A DNA stretch of 64,000 nt from Candidatus Poribacteria bacterium (GCA_012270865.1 JAAXHL010000065.1:20809-84808), one strand, 5' to 3'; shown: positions 32,455 to 42,371, counted from the stretch's first letter. Program-made: numbers and translations. Notes: a model not told the origin generated them from the letters alone.

Positions 32455-33315
32455 CTAATAGATGTTGACTCCATTTTCAGTGGCGATGCGTCGGACGTTA
32501 GTATTTGCGAGCGGGATCTTCTCCGTCGGTAGATGTTCTATCAATCCATAGCCGTCGGGATAGAGTGCCTCAAAACGTTTTAGTGCCACACCGAGATTCA
32601 ATTCGCCTTCACCGGGGACCTCTTCACTGAGATGGAGGACGAGTCCGTTCTGAACGCTGATGTCTTTGATGTGTGCCATAGGTGCGACGGGACCCATCAC
32701 GTCAAAGATGTGGTTAAGCCGGTCTTCGCTATCGTAGACCTGCCGAAGCGTTTGGAAATGGTTGACGAAATCCATGACGATGCGTAACCGTTCGGAACCG
32801 ACTTGCTCGACGATATCGCGACAGGTTTCCGGTGAATCCATGATGGAGACGGCGTGTGTTTCCATGACAAGCGTGAGTTCGTGTTGTTCAGCGTGTTCTG
32901 CGATCGGTTTCAGGGTCTCAATCAGGCGTTCCATTGATTCTGGTAGATAGTTATCCCGATGAGATGTCCAAGCACCGTCAGGGTTAAGACTGCCTGGACG
33001 GAACAGGTAGTGGCGTGCGTTGAGAGCGGTGGCAGTTGCCATGCCGCGCTGAACGCTTTCGATGGCGGCTTCTCGGACAGCGGCATCTGGGTGAAAGAGG
33101 CATTCGTTGTAAGTGATACCGAATTGCACGAGGTCGAGTTCTGCGGTTTCCAGCATTTCTACACAACGCGTACACGCCTCTGGTGGTACAGAGGGTATCT
33201 CCGCGCTCGGGAAATGGAAGCTTAAACCTGTAAATTCCAGAGCCTTGATGTTTTCGATCTGTTCTGATGTAAGTGTGCGGAAATCACCGCAGAGTCCAAC
33301 GATGCCGAGTCTCAT
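32455..33315 (-). CDS. Sugar phosphate isomerase/epimerase family protein
   Basis: A 286-residue TIM-barrel protein of the xylose isomerase-like / AP endonuclease 2 family. MRLGIVGLCGDFRTLTSEQIENIKAL opens the barrel. Conserved metal-site segments are TLVMETHAVSIMDSPETC, RIVMDFVNHF, MAHIKDISVQNG and the C-terminal EVPGEGELNLGVALKRFEAL. Members interconvert sugars or sugar phosphates or oxidise inositols. It starts a two-gene unit with the large membrane protein, 12 bases downstream. The substrate is unknown. Confidence 0.88.
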   Translation of the reverse strand: MRLGIVGLCGDFRTLTSEQIENIKALEFTGLSFHFPSAEIPSVPPEACTRCVEMLETAELDLVQFGITYNECLFHPDAAVREAAIESVQRGMATATALNARHYLFRPGSLNPDGAWTSHRDNYLPESMERLIETLKPIAEHAEQHELTLVMETHAVSIMDSPETCRDIVEQVGSERLRIVMDFVNHFQTLRQVYDSEDRLNHIFDVMGPVAPMAHIKDISVQNGLVLHLSEEVPGEGELNLGVALKRFEALYPDGYGLIEHLPTEKIPLANTNVRRIATENGVNIY

Positions 33316-33327
33316 AGTTTTCCTTTT

Positions 33328-33446
33328 AAGTTATCAGTTAACAGTTATCAGTTATCAGTTAAAAGAGATGTTTGATAATCCCTAAGTCTCTTTCTGAAGA
33401 CTGAAAGGTTTTTCGCAGAAAAACCGTACTGAAAACTGATAACTAT
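33328..33446. repeat. TAACTG-family palindromic repeat
   Basis: TTATCAGTTAACAGTTATCAGTT at the left (shown only in part as repeated CAGTTATCAG units) is matched by ACTGAAAACTGATAACT at the right near 33428-33444. The element fills the whole gap between the isomerase start and the cyclase stop on the minus strand. Confidence 0.7.
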
Positions 33447-36400
33447 CTATTCAGAAGTCTGTGCGAAAACTTCTAATTCCTTTAGGAGTTTTTTGGTGCG
33501 TACAAGGTCTTTTGTATCTAAACCTTCTGAGAACGATGCGTATATCGGTTTTAGTAGGTTATAAGCGTCTTTAGCTCGGTTTTGTGAGTGCCATAGTTCG
33601 CTGAGACTGATTGCGGCTCGGAGTTCCCACGATTTTGCGTCTTGGTGTTGTGCTATCGCTAATGCTTCCTGAAAATAGGATTCCGCTTGTGCCTGGGTTG
33701 ATCGGGTCTCGTCAGTCTTCTCGGCGAGTAGAAGAAAAAGTTCGCCCTTCTGCCGATTAAGTTCTGCTGCGTAGGTGCGCTCGCCTGTGCGTGTGATAAC
33801 CTGCAATGCGGTCTCAAGTGTCTGTCGTGCTAAGTCATATTGCCCGTCACGTTGATACGCTTGTGCGAGCAGTGCGAGAAAGAGGGGCATTAATAATTCA
33901 CCTCTTGTTTCTTTCCAAGCGTCGATGCCTTTGCGAATCATCGCGATGCCATCTTCTCGGCAGTTCTGTGCTGCGAGTGCCCACCCCTTCAGCACCATTG
34001 CTGCGGCTTCCCATGCTGAGAACCCGTGCTCTTGACATATCCGTAGCATCTGTGTTGCTGAGGTGTTTACCTCCTCCGCTTCACCTCGGTACTGATAAAG
34101 CACGGTTCTAAAGTGGAGCGATACTGCCTCACTAAAAGGGTGGTTGGTATCCCTTCCAATGATTACGGCCTGATTAATCCGTTCTTCCGCTTGTATCGGG
34201 TAGCCAATACACCACAAAAGTGGTGCAGAATAGGCGAGGAGCGTCATTCCGGGTTCAGCCACATAGTGGAGAAATGCTGGGACGGGGTGGTGCTGGGGTT
34301 GATAGCGTTCTATTCCTGCCTCCAAGTGTGCCAAAGCCGCGTTGAATTCGCTCAAATAGTAGAGTGTTGCCCCCAGTGCCCGATGTGCCTCGACTTCAAA
34401 CGCTTGGTTTTCTGTTTGCTTAGCGATAGCATAACACGCTTCGCCGAGTTCACGGGCGGAATGTAATCTTCCGCGGACGAGATGAGAGAGCCACAATCCG
34501 AACAGTATCGGGAACCGTAGGTCTTTTATTTGATCGGGCGCGGTATCGGGTTTATCTTTCGGAGCGGTTTCCTCCGTTTTTTCGAGTGTTTCGAGTAATT
34601 CGCGTGCGCGTGTGTAGGCGACTTCTACCTCAGGTGAGGCGTACCCTTTCGTTGCGATGAGTGCTGTGCCGAGTGTCGTTTGCAGTTCGAGTTCACGCCG
34701 CATGACGGCTTCTTGTTCTTCGGGAGTGGTGACACTTTTTGAGAGCGTTTCGAGCGCTGCCAACCCTTGCATAATATGCCGGACACCCTCAACGTTTGCC
34801 GAGCGTTCTAAGGCGCGGTGTGCTGCCCGGTGCCAATAGTCGATCGCTTCTTCAGAGAGTCCGGCTTCGGTATAGTGATATGCGACGAGTTCTGGTTGGA
34901 ATCCGTCCTCGCGTTGGAGGACTTCTGCGATCTGTTGATGGTACTGTTGTCGTTTGCTCTTTAGAAGTGCTTGATAAGCGGTTTCGCGTAGCAGCGGATG
35001 CCTAAAGGTATAGCGGAATTGGTTATCAGCAATCTTATCCCGATTGAGGATGTAAGCATTTACTAATTTGTTGAGTTCAGCCTTCAGTATTGCGAAATCG
35101 GTAAAGGTATCGTTTCCGAGTTCAACGCCGGCGGCGATTTTGTGGAGTAGTTCGGCTGTCCATTCTCTGCCGAGGGTTGCTCCGAGTTGGATGATCTCTT
35201 TGACGGGACCGAGTTCATCTAATCGTGCTGTCAGCAGGTCTTGAAGCGTTACAGGAACGGCGACTGTCTGTGTTGGCGAGCTGCTTGTGTTGAGGGCATC
35301 CGAAGACAGTGTTAAGGTATCGCCTTCGAGCATCATCTGTGTGAGTTCTTCGACGAACAGGGGGACCCCTTCCGTCATTTCGACAATCTTTGTCAATAAG
35401 TCTGATGGTAATTGCGTATTGCCTGCAACGTGTTGAATCATTATTTCTACCTGCGGTGGTGTGAGTGGTTCCAGCGGTAGTGTATTTGCATAAGCCGGTT
35501 GCAGCAGTTTCTTGAGAGCCTCTTTATCTACGGAAACCTCGTTTGCGAGTTGTTCATCCGCGACGGTCTGTGTGCTCTGTTCTTCATCGGATTGTGCGCT
35601 GTTCCGAAAATAATGTGTGTCTGAACGGCAGGACAGAACCACGAAGATACGAGCGTTTTCGATCCGTGGGATTAAAAGTGTCAAAAATTCGATGCTTGAT
35701 GGATCAACCCAGTGCAGGTCTTCTACGATGAAGAGTATCGGTTTCTGTTCTGACATCTTCAGCAATACTTGGACGAGTACTTCGAGTGTTTGTTGTCGTC
35801 GCTGTCTGCGTCTCCATCCGGAGGGGTATGTATCCTGCTCAATCGGTCTGCTGTAGGGATGGGTACCGATACCTGTTTCGGTTTGTCGTTGAATTTCAAA
35901 AGGTATCTCCAATAATTCGGCGAGGAGCGGTAAAGTTTCGGGTATATGTGCTTGTGCGTTGGTATCCTGTTCGACAGTTGGTACGCTATAGTCTTGGAGC
36001 AGATTTTCGAGTTTTTCGAGTCTCGCTTGTGCGGTGTCGGTATTTGTGAACTGTACGACGTGTTCTTGGAAGAGTGAAAGTATAGGGTACAGCGGACTGT
36101 TCTGGTAGTATTGTGAGCATCTGCCTTCTAAAGTGACAGCCTCTGGATGGTTCTTAACGTATTCCTGAATGAGTTGTACACATCTCGACTTCCCGATACC
36201 TGCTTCGCCTTCAATGAGGAGTGCTTGCCCTTTCATTGTGAGTGTTTGTGCCCAACCTTGTTTGAGGCGTTCGACCTCATGTTCCCGTCCGATCAGGGGT
36301 GTTAATCGACTCTCGCTGGCGATATTGAGTCGGCTTTGTATCGGGATTTCACCGGAGACCTGATAGATGTTGACGGGTTGCGAGATACCGCGTAGTGCGG

Positions 36401-37058
36401 ATGCGCCGAGTGCGTCGCAGTCAAAAAAGCCTTCGACCAATTGGTGTGTTGTGTCCCCGATCACGATGGTGTTGGGTGATGCGAGTTTTTGCATCCTTGC
36501 GGCGAGGTTCGGTGTTTTACCGACGATGTCGATCGCTTCTGGGGATTCCTGTGCTGAGATATGCCAGACGACGACACGTCCTGTATCAATACTGATGCGA
36601 ACGCTAATTTCTATACCGAAGGTTGTATGGAGATACGGGTTCAGGGTCTCTATGGCGGCGACGATACCGAGTGCGGCTCTTACGGATCGGTGTGCTGTGT
36701 CTTCATGTGCGGTCGGGTAACCGAAATAGACGAGGATACCGTCCCCGAAGTAGCGTGCGATGTGTCCATTTTGTGCTAAGACCACCTCCATAATGCATGT
36801 CCGATATATTTCTAATAGATTTCGGAGTTCTTCGGGATCAAGTTTTTCGGTGAATGCTGTGGAGTCGACAATATCACAGAAAAGGACAGTGAGTTGCCGG
36901 CGTTCCGCGCCGTGTGGTAGTGCCTGTTCAATAGTTATTGGGTCAGGTGTTGGCAATTCACGTGGGCGCGCAGCCGCGCCGAGCGGTGTGCCGCATTCGC
37001 CGCAAAATTTGAATGAAGGGTTCAAAAACCCACAATTTGCGCAGAGTTTGTGCTGCAT
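33447..37058 (-). CDS. Zinc-ribbon, class III cyclase, AAA ATPase and TPR regulator
   Basis: A 1203-residue multidomain signalling protein. Residues 6-22 form a zinc ribbon (C-x2-C and C-x2-C). Residues about 45-230 are a class III nucleotidyl cyclase domain: TVLFCDIVDSTAF carries the metal-binding aspartate, and ARYFGDGILVYFGYP the second. Residues about 255-600 are a large ATPase (LIGREHEVERL, Walker A LIEGEAGIGKS, Walker B ILFIVEDLHWVDPSS), as in MalT/LuxR-type sensors. The C-terminal 450 residues are tetratricopeptide-like helices. Such proteins are thought to couple ligand or partner binding on the TPRs to cyclic-nucleotide formation. The Crp/Fnr regulator gene lies about 4 kb away. Confidence 0.88.
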   Translation of the reverse strand: MQHKLCANCGFLNPSFKFCGECGTPLGAAARPRELPTPDPITIEQALPHGAERRQLTVLFCDIVDSTAFTEKLDPEELRNLLEIYRTCIMEVVLAQNGHIARYFGDGILVYFGYPTAHEDTAHRSVRAALGIVAAIETLNPYLHTTFGIEISVRISIDTGRVVVWHISAQESPEAIDIVGKTPNLAARMQKLASPNTIVIGDTTHQLVEGFFDCDALGASALRGISQPVNIYQVSGEIPIQSRLNIASESRLTPLIGREHEVERLKQGWAQTLTMKGQALLIEGEAGIGKSRCVQLIQEYVKNHPEAVTLEGRCSQYYQNSPLYPILSLFQEHVVQFTNTDTAQARLEKLENLLQDYSVPTVEQDTNAQAHIPETLPLLAELLEIPFEIQRQTETGIGTHPYSRPIEQDTYPSGWRRRQRRQQTLEVLVQVLLKMSEQKPILFIVEDLHWVDPSSIEFLTLLIPRIENARIFVVLSCRSDTHYFRNSAQSDEEQSTQTVADEQLANEVSVDKEALKKLLQPAYANTLPLEPLTPPQVEIMIQHVAGNTQLPSDLLTKIVEMTEGVPLFVEELTQMMLEGDTLTLSSDALNTSSSPTQTVAVPVTLQDLLTARLDELGPVKEIIQLGATLGREWTAELLHKIAAGVELGNDTFTDFAILKAELNKLVNAYILNRDKIADNQFRYTFRHPLLRETAYQALLKSKRQQYHQQIAEVLQREDGFQPELVAYHYTEAGLSEEAIDYWHRAAHRALERSANVEGVRHIMQGLAALETLSKSVTTPEEQEAVMRRELELQTTLGTALIATKGYASPEVEVAYTRARELLETLEKTEETAPKDKPDTAPDQIKDLRFPILFGLWLSHLVRGRLHSARELGEACYAIAKQTENQAFEVEAHRALGATLYYLSEFNAALAHLEAGIERYQPQHHPVPAFLHYVAEPGMTLLAYSAPLLWCIGYPIQAEERINQAVIIGRDTNHPFSEAVSLHFRTVLYQYRGEAEEVNTSATQMLRICQEHGFSAWEAAAMVLKGWALAAQNCREDGIAMIRKGIDAWKETRGELLMPLFLALLAQAYQRDGQYDLARQTLETALQVITRTGERTYAAELNRQKGELFLLLAEKTDETRSTQAQAESYFQEALAIAQHQDAKSWELRAAISLSELWHSQNRAKDAYNLLKPIYASFSEGLDTKDLVRTKKLLKELEVFAQTSE

Positions 37059-37173
37059 ACGCCGTCTCCTCGCCTACGTTGTGCGCTCAATGATGGGCAT
37101 GATTTTAAGGATTACCGTGATTTTCGTTCAGTGGTTATCTTGGTTAATCACACGTATCATATAAATCACGGGT

Positions 37174-37890
37174 CTATTTTCTGAATTGGTTCAGATATTC
37201 TTGCAATTCGGCGTCGCGTGGGTCCAGTTTATACGCTTCTTGGTAGAAGTCGAGAGCTCTATCGGTTTTGCCGACCTTCATATAAAACGACCCGAGATTT
37301 CGGTATGCGACGCTATGTGTTGACTTCAGGTCTAATGCGCGCATGTAATGGTCGCGTGCGCGTAAGAGATATACTTTTGTTTCTCCGATGAGAATGCTAA
37401 GTGTGATTTCGTTTTCCCAACGTTGTCTGTATACTTCACCGCCGAGTTTTTTTGCTTCTTCTTCGACGGCATCAGCGACGGCTTCGTGTCGTGTTTCGAG
37501 TAGAATGGAGCCGGAGTTGGTTTTGTCAATAGCGTTTTTGAGTTCTACTATTGCTGCGTCTGATGACTCGCTGCTCAATTCTTTTTCCCACGAGGGCCAG
37601 TTGGGACCGGCGTATTCGAGTCCTTGCTCATAATAGACGGTTCCGAGGTCGTTAAAGATTTCGGCGTTTTCGGGACGCATTTTTATCGCTTGGCTGTAAA
37701 GTTCAATTGCTTGTTGGTATTTTTTGGCGTTAAAGGCATCTTTCGCGTGTGTACGCATCAGTTTGAATTCTTCACTTTCCAAGTTGACGGCGATACCCAA
37801 TCGTGGTTCATCTTTGGCAAAGAAGTAGATCACACCAATGATCACAATAGACAGGCAGACGGCGATGAGTGTCGGTGGTTGCAGTTTCAT
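37174..37890 (-). CDS. Membrane-anchored TPR protein
   Basis: A 238-residue protein with one N-terminal membrane segment (LIAVCLSIVIIGVIYFFA, residues 8-25). Residues 47-85 form tetratricopeptide repeats (AKDAFNAKKYQQAIELYSQAIKM then AEIFNDLGTVYYEQGLEY), and two more repeats end the protein (HSVAYRNLGSFYMKVGKTDRALDFYQEAYKLDP). TPRs act as protein-binding scaffolds. The gene starts after a leader with TTAAAAAC and CCGCAAGGAAAA, a repeated sequence also found before trxB and the Ldh gene. Partner unknown. Confidence 0.82.
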   Translation of the reverse strand: MKLQPPTLIAVCLSIVIIGVIYFFAKDEPRLGIAVNLESEEFKLMRTHAKDAFNAKKYQQAIELYSQAIKMRPENAEIFNDLGTVYYEQGLEYAGPNWPSWEKELSSESSDAAIVELKNAIDKTNSGSILLETRHEAVADAVEEEAKKLGGEVYRQRWENEITLSILIGETKVYLLRARDHYMRALDLKSTHSVAYRNLGSFYMKVGKTDRALDFYQEAYKLDPRDAELQEYLNQFRK

Positions 37891-37897
37891 GTTTTTA

Positions 37898-37980
37898 ATT
37901 TTCCTTGCGGTTCGGTGAGATGAATTAGATGTTTAAGCACCTTGCCCGTAGATCCGCCTTCCATTACATTACAGGCTACA
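37898..37980. repeat. GCGGTTCGGT-family leader repeat
   Basis: TTTTCCTTGCGGTTCGGT starts just upstream of the TPR gene's ATG and is followed about 50 bases on by GTAGATCCGCCTTCCATT and ACAGGCT. The same pair of blocks occurs three times in tandem at 61671-61930, and the first block also precedes trxB at about 59785. Confidence 0.7.
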
Positions 37981-38074
37981 GATCTTAGTTAAACAAACAC
38001 CTCTTTAATCAATAACCGGTGAATTGTTTGAAACCTCTTAACTGAAAACTGTTAACTGACGACTATAAGAACAC

Positions 38075-39538
38075 TTATCTCCGACGATTGTTTCTATTAA
38101 AAAAGATCTCAATGGCATCCCGGACACTATCTCGTTCAAAATAGAGGAGTGCCCTGTATTGAGAGCGGATGTTTTCATCAACGAGTTTCAAAATTTCGAG
38201 CGAATAGATACTGGTATCGTCTATTCGATAAATGAGGTCTCCGCGTTTAAGTGCATCTTTCAATCTGCTGTCTCTATCGACGTGCGTGATGACAACACCG
38301 GGGCCCTGGTATTTACGTGCCATATCCTTGTCGAGTTGTCCGAATGTGATACCCCATCCGGGGGGTGTATAACTCCATTGCCGAGTTTTTATTTTGAATT
38401 CGGTATGTCTATTTTTGCCGCGACGGCTGAATTCACATTTTATCGGTTGATTGATCGGTAGGAGACGTGTGAGTGCGTAAAAATCTGCTTCACTCTTTAC
38501 GCGATGCCTTGAGATACTGATTATCACATCTCCGCGTCGGATGCCGGCGTTGGCGATTGGACTCCGTTTTTCTATTTCTGATACCAAGACCCCAGTATTC
38601 ACGGGTGTTGACAGTTTTTCTGCTAATTCTTCGGTTATGTTTTGGACTTCCATAGCGAGGTCCGGTGGGACGACGCTTCCGTATTCAATAATTTGTTCGA
38701 CGACCTTCTTCGCCTTATTCGCTGGAATAGCGAAACCGACCCCTTGTGAACCACCGCTGGTTGAATGGATAACGGTGTTTATACCGATAAGTTCACCGTG
38801 TATGTTTACCAATGCGCCGCCGCTGTTCCCCGGGTTAATGGAGGCATCCGTCTGAATCAGATTTTCATGGTGAAAATTTTCGACGGTTCGGGAGCGTTGC
38901 GTTGCGCTGACGATACCGATTGTTACAGAAGGTTGTGCGTCGCTTATTGATAAACCGAATGGGTTTCCGATGGCAACTGCCCATTCCCCTATTAAGAGGG
39001 CTTCGGAGTCTCCCCACTGAATCTCGGGCAGTGTCGTGTCTGTTTCCACCTTTAAAACAGCAAGGTCTGAGAGATAATCGTAACCAGCGGCGTGTGCTGC
39101 GAACTCCCGTCCGTCTGGGATCGTAACTGTGATGCTATCAGCGTTTTCGATGACGTGGTGGTTCGTCAGGATATATCCTTTTTTATCAACGATGACCCCG
39201 GAACCGACTTCACGTTGCAAACGTTTTCGCGGGTAGAGGATTTCTCCGCCGAACCGCCGGAACCATTCGTCAGAGAATGTGAGTTGTTCGACGGTCCGGA
39301 CAGCACTGATGTTAACAACCGCCGGACTCGCTTTTGCTACTGCTGTAACGATGGCTGTCTGCCGCGATGCGGTTACGGCTTCTTGTGTTGCTGCGTTTTC
39401 TTGTGTTGCTGCGTTACTGAACTCAGTGCTATCCGCACTGTTGCTATCCGCACTGTTACAGCCTGTTCCTACCAATATAGTAGATAGACAGAGTAGCAGC
39501 AAGATTGGATAACTACGATAAGAAGGTAAATGTATCAT
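38075..39538 (-). CDS. HtrA/DegP-type serine protease lipoprotein
   Basis: A 487-residue trypsin-like protease. The N-terminus is a lipoprotein signal with lipobox LVGTGC near residue 27, so it would be anchored in the envelope. A low-complexity linker with NSADSNSADS and NAATQENAATQEA follows. The catalytic triad is visible: His in LTNHHVIENAD (near 127), Asp in SDLAVLKVE, Ser in NPGNSGGAL (near 238). Two PDZ domains follow (one around GVLVSEIEKRSPIANAGIRRGDV, one around GVVITHVDRDSRLKDALKRGDL, each given in part). HtrA proteases degrade misfolded envelope proteins. The M28 peptidase gene lies 19 bases upstream on the same strand. Confidence 0.92.
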   Translation of the reverse strand: MIHLPSYRSYPILLLLCLSTILVGTGCNSADSNSADSTEFSNAATQENAATQEAVTASRQTAIVTAVAKASPAVVNISAVRTVEQLTFSDEWFRRFGGEILYPRKRLQREVGSGVIVDKKGYILTNHHVIENADSITVTIPDGREFAAHAAGYDYLSDLAVLKVETDTTLPEIQWGDSEALLIGEWAVAIGNPFGLSISDAQPSVTIGIVSATQRSRTVENFHHENLIQTDASINPGNSGGALVNIHGELIGINTVIHSTSGGSQGVGFAIPANKAKKVVEQIIEYGSVVPPDLAMEVQNITEELAEKLSTPVNTGVLVSEIEKRSPIANAGIRRGDVIISISRHRVKSEADFYALTRLLPINQPIKCEFSRRGKNRHTEFKIKTRQWSYTPPGWGITFGQLDKDMARKYQGPGVVITHVDRDSRLKDALKRGDLIYRIDDTSIYSLEILKLVDENIRSQYRALLYFERDSVRDAIEIFFNRNNRRR

Positions 39539-39557
39539 GATACACTATTTCCGAGAC

Positions 39558-40937
39558 TTAATTGGTTAGTTTGAGAGATATCCGATACCCTTCTAATCCT
39601 GGATCGTTGTCAACGATTTCTTGGACGGCTTCTTGTGACCGCCGTTTGGCGGGGAAGTCGTCGGCATTGGCGCATCGGAGTGCTATCCTTGCGCCGACTG
39701 CGCTGGCGGCGCGTAAGTTCTCTAATTTCACTTTTTCGAGTGTGTCGTAAGCCGTATGTCCGAACCCTCTACCGGACGGCAATGCCTCCGGGTCACCGAT
39801 ATGGCTTGATGGGACCCCCTTTAGGAAAAACGGGAAATGGTCGGAGTAGGAGTGTACTTTCTGTCCGACTGGCATTTCGGCGTTCATCTGCTCGCGCGCG
39901 GTGTTAAAGAACGTTCCTAATGCATCCCATTGATGTAAGACGATGCCTTTGCGACTTGTGCCGCCTGCTGCGTCCATATTGAGCATGAACCGGATGTTAT
40001 CCAATTCCGAATCGTGCGCCTCGACATAACGGAAGGAGCCTGTGAGTCCGATTTCCTCTGTTCCGAAGGCGATGAACCGGACGGTGCGTTTGAGCGAACT
40101 CCCCGCGTAAGCGGATAGGACGCGTGCGGCTTCTATCACAGATACCATGCCTGATGCGGGATCGTGCGCGCCTTGCGAAATATCGTGTCCATCGTAGTGG
40201 CAGCCGACAATCACCATCTCCTCGTTGTTTTCATGACCGGGTAGATCTGCGACAACGTTCCATGACGTGCGCGGTTCGTTAATATCGGTTGTTTTGAGTT
40301 TCAATGTAACTTTTCCAGGGTTCCGCGCGAGGAGTCGTTTTAGGAATTCGCCGTCTTCCTTGCAGATGGATATCCCTGGGATGGGTGCTTCTTGATTGTT
40401 TTGAAGGCTCCCTGTTTCGGGTCCGACCCCTGGGTGTTCGCTAACAAAGATGAATCCACATGCGCCAACGAGAAACGCGCGTTCAAATTTCTCCTTGCGA
40501 TGTACCCATCTGCCGAGGTCTGGTGGTGAGGCACTCTGTGCCATAACCAGCCTCGCTATAGCGGTGTCGCCGAGTGCTTCATACTCCGCGGGGCTTCCGT
40601 GTCCGGCAGAGACCAATTCGGTCGTGATGTCGTCAGCGGGACAGTATGGGAGCGAGATGCAGTGCAGTTTTCGGCGGATGGGTTCGAGTACCTCAAGCGT
40701 CGCCGTGCCGCGCGTCCACCCGGCATAAGGGTAGTCCTCTAATCTGACGTTCTGGAGTCCGTATTTTTTGAAGCGGTCTGCGATAAAGTTTGCGGCTGCG
40801 TATTCCTCTGGTGTTCCAGCGAACCGCGCGCCGTATTCATCACATAGAACGGTTAGGTTGTCCATCACCTCTTGTGAGGTATAGATATCACCGACCATCT
40901 GTTGGTCGAACTGCAAGTAAGGGTTCGTTTTGTTCAT
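39558..40937 (-). CDS. M28 family metallopeptidase
   Basis: A 459-residue zinc aminopeptidase-like protein. Metal ligands appear in IVGCHYDGHD (His, near 243), AHDPASG (Asp bridging the two zincs), FGTEEIGLTGSFRY (catalytic and ligand Glu), MLNMDAAGG (Asp) and DHFPFFLKGVPSSHIG (distal region). A PA-like insert occupies residues about 120-215. No signal peptide is visible, though the family is often secreted. The start overlaps the end of the Crp/Fnr gene by 50 bases, and HtrA follows by 19 bases, so the three form one operon linking a regulator and two peptidases. Confidence 0.9.
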   Translation of the reverse strand: MNKTNPYLQFDQQMVGDIYTSQEVMDNLTVLCDEYGARFAGTPEEYAAANFIADRFKKYGLQNVRLEDYPYAGWTRGTATLEVLEPIRRKLHCISLPYCPADDITTELVSAGHGSPAEYEALGDTAIARLVMAQSASPPDLGRWVHRKEKFERAFLVGACGFIFVSEHPGVGPETGSLQNNQEAPIPGISICKEDGEFLKRLLARNPGKVTLKLKTTDINEPRTSWNVVADLPGHENNEEMVIVGCHYDGHDISQGAHDPASGMVSVIEAARVLSAYAGSSLKRTVRFIAFGTEEIGLTGSFRYVEAHDSELDNIRFMLNMDAAGGTSRKGIVLHQWDALGTFFNTAREQMNAEMPVGQKVHSYSDHFPFFLKGVPSSHIGDPEALPSGRGFGHTAYDTLEKVKLENLRAASAVGARIALRCANADDFPAKRRSQEAVQEIVDNDPGLEGYRISLKLTN

Positions 40938-41847
40938 AGGTTTCGGTGTTCTCTCGGTTATTATCGGTTTTCAGGGGTAGCGTTTGCATTCTTGCATTGG
41001 CAATTTTTTTGAGTTGCCAAGTGTCTAATATCTGGATGCGTCGGTACCGTTTTTTAAGGATTCCGTGTTGTTTGAACTGGTTTAGGAGTGTTTCTGTTTT
41101 TTCGATGGAGCAGCCGATTAAGTGTGCTAATTTTTTTGTTGAAAGTTTGTGTAGCGTGCATTGGGAACCGCGCCCGGTTATTGTGCGGTTTCGGTTCGGT
41201 GCGTCGGCGTAGTTCCGTAAGAGAAGCGCGAGCCGCGATTCGGGACTCCGAAACGCAACGTTTGTAAATGGGTTCGTCGTTTTGTTTCGTTGTTTCCGGC
41301 GTGGGGTTATCCATTTAGACAGCACATTTCGGAGACGAAGCAGCTGCGTTGCGAACAGGGTGCCTGATGTCTCAATGGGTGTCCATTTGGATGCGCTGTC
41401 TGACCTACGGATTATGGCGTTGTCTATAGCGGACAGTACGCTCTGGTGTAGCGGTCGTTTGAACGGCATCGCTAAATGCATTTTCCGTTTCAGAAAGAAG
41501 TGGAAGTGCTTTGCGCTGACAATACCGATAACTGCCTCTGTTGTCAGTATTTCGGCGGTAATTTTCCGACGCGCTTCGTTGTCGTCCCATTCGATTGCGC
41601 CAAAGATTTCGCCGGGTTCCATAACCTCCAAGGTGACGGGTTCGCCTTCAGGTGGCGTTTCGTAGATTTTGATACGTCCTTCCTTCAGCAGATAAACGCC
41701 TTCGTCGGAAACGGGGTCTCCGTGCTTCAGTGTTTTGAAGGTTGTTATCCGTTTGAGAGCGTCTGCGTCGTCCTCGGTGAGGTCTCGGAAGATGTGTATC
41801 TGTTTCACGCACCAGAATCTCTCTGGGATTTTCTGTTGTGTCGCCAT
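40888..41847 (-). CDS. Crp/Fnr-family transcription regulator
   Basis: A 319-residue regulator. Residues about 15-130 are a cyclic-nucleotide-binding-like beta roll (LKHGDPVSDEGVYLLKEGRIKIYETPPEGE in part, then VMEPGEIFGAIEW). After a long linker, residues about 235-300 carry a winged helix-turn-helix: KLSTKKLAHLIGCSIEKTETLL. The middle section is longer than in E. coli Crp. It may respond to the nucleotide made by the cyclase protein at 33447, which is only an inference. It opens an operon with the M28 peptidase and HtrA. The 850-base region before it holds several palindromes that may be its operators. Confidence 0.82.
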   Translation of the reverse strand: MATQQKIPERFWCVKQIHIFRDLTEDDADALKRITTFKTLKHGDPVSDEGVYLLKEGRIKIYETPPEGEPVTLEVMEPGEIFGAIEWDDNEARRKITAEILTTEAVIGIVSAKHFHFFLKRKMHLAMPFKRPLHQSVLSAIDNAIIRRSDSASKWTPIETSGTLFATQLLRLRNVLSKWITPRRKQRNKTTNPFTNVAFRSPESRLALLLRNYADAPNRNRTITGRGSQCTLHKLSTKKLAHLIGCSIEKTETLLNQFKQHGILKKRYRRIQILDTWQLKKIANARMQTLPLKTDNNRENTETYEQNEPLLAVRPTDGR

Positions 41848-42035
41848 TGCGTGATGATCCGTCGGTTTTCTGGTTGAACGTTTGTTTGTTGTGATTGTCG
41901 CCTGAAAATGTTTTGGTCTGCTCTGTCCTTAATTATAGCAGTCTGCTGCGGATAAATCAAGGAAATTATGGTTTAGCGTCAAGACCATTCAATTTTAAGA
42001 AATTATTGGATTGGACATCTTTTTTTGGGATCCGG

Positions 42036-42082
42036 TGCGAAATCTAGCGAAATGCTGCGAAATCTAGCGAAATGCTGCGAAA
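42036..42082. repeat. 20-bp tandem repeat
   Basis: TGCGAAATCTAGCGAAATGC occurs twice in tandem (42036-42055 and 42056-42075), followed by TGCGAAAA. Each unit itself contains two GCGAAAT blocks. Such iterons could be protein-binding sites, but no replication gene is near. Confidence 0.8.
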
Positions 42083-42238
42083 ATTTCAGTGGGTTTTTAA
42101 AAACAATAACATATATAAAGTATTAATGCCTGCGAAAAGGATAACACCAAAAACGGACAATTGGATGATTCTGGGTTTAGCGTTGAGCGTATTTGGTTTT
42201 TTAGTAGTGTTTCGGACGTGGAGGTTGTGGTTGTGCGA

Positions 42239-42277
42239 TGTGACGTTTTGAACGTCACATTAACGTCACTGTGACGT
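42239..42277. promoter_or_regulatory. Cluster of TGACGT palindromes
   Basis: TGTGACGT-TTTGA-ACGTCACA (42239-42259) is a perfect inverted repeat, followed at once by ACGTCAC-T-GTGACGT (42263-42277), a second perfect palindrome. A further half-site AATGTGACGTG lies near 42301. This looks like a multi-site operator for a dimeric regulator. The spacing differs from the E. coli Crp site (TGTGA-N6-TCACA). Confidence 0.55.
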
Positions 42278-42371
42278 GCAGAATCCACGTGTGGCAGCGG
42301 AATGTGACGTGAATTCCGTGTTTTTTTTCGGTGGTTTCTCCTGATGCGTTTTGTTGGTGTGGATGCCTGAA

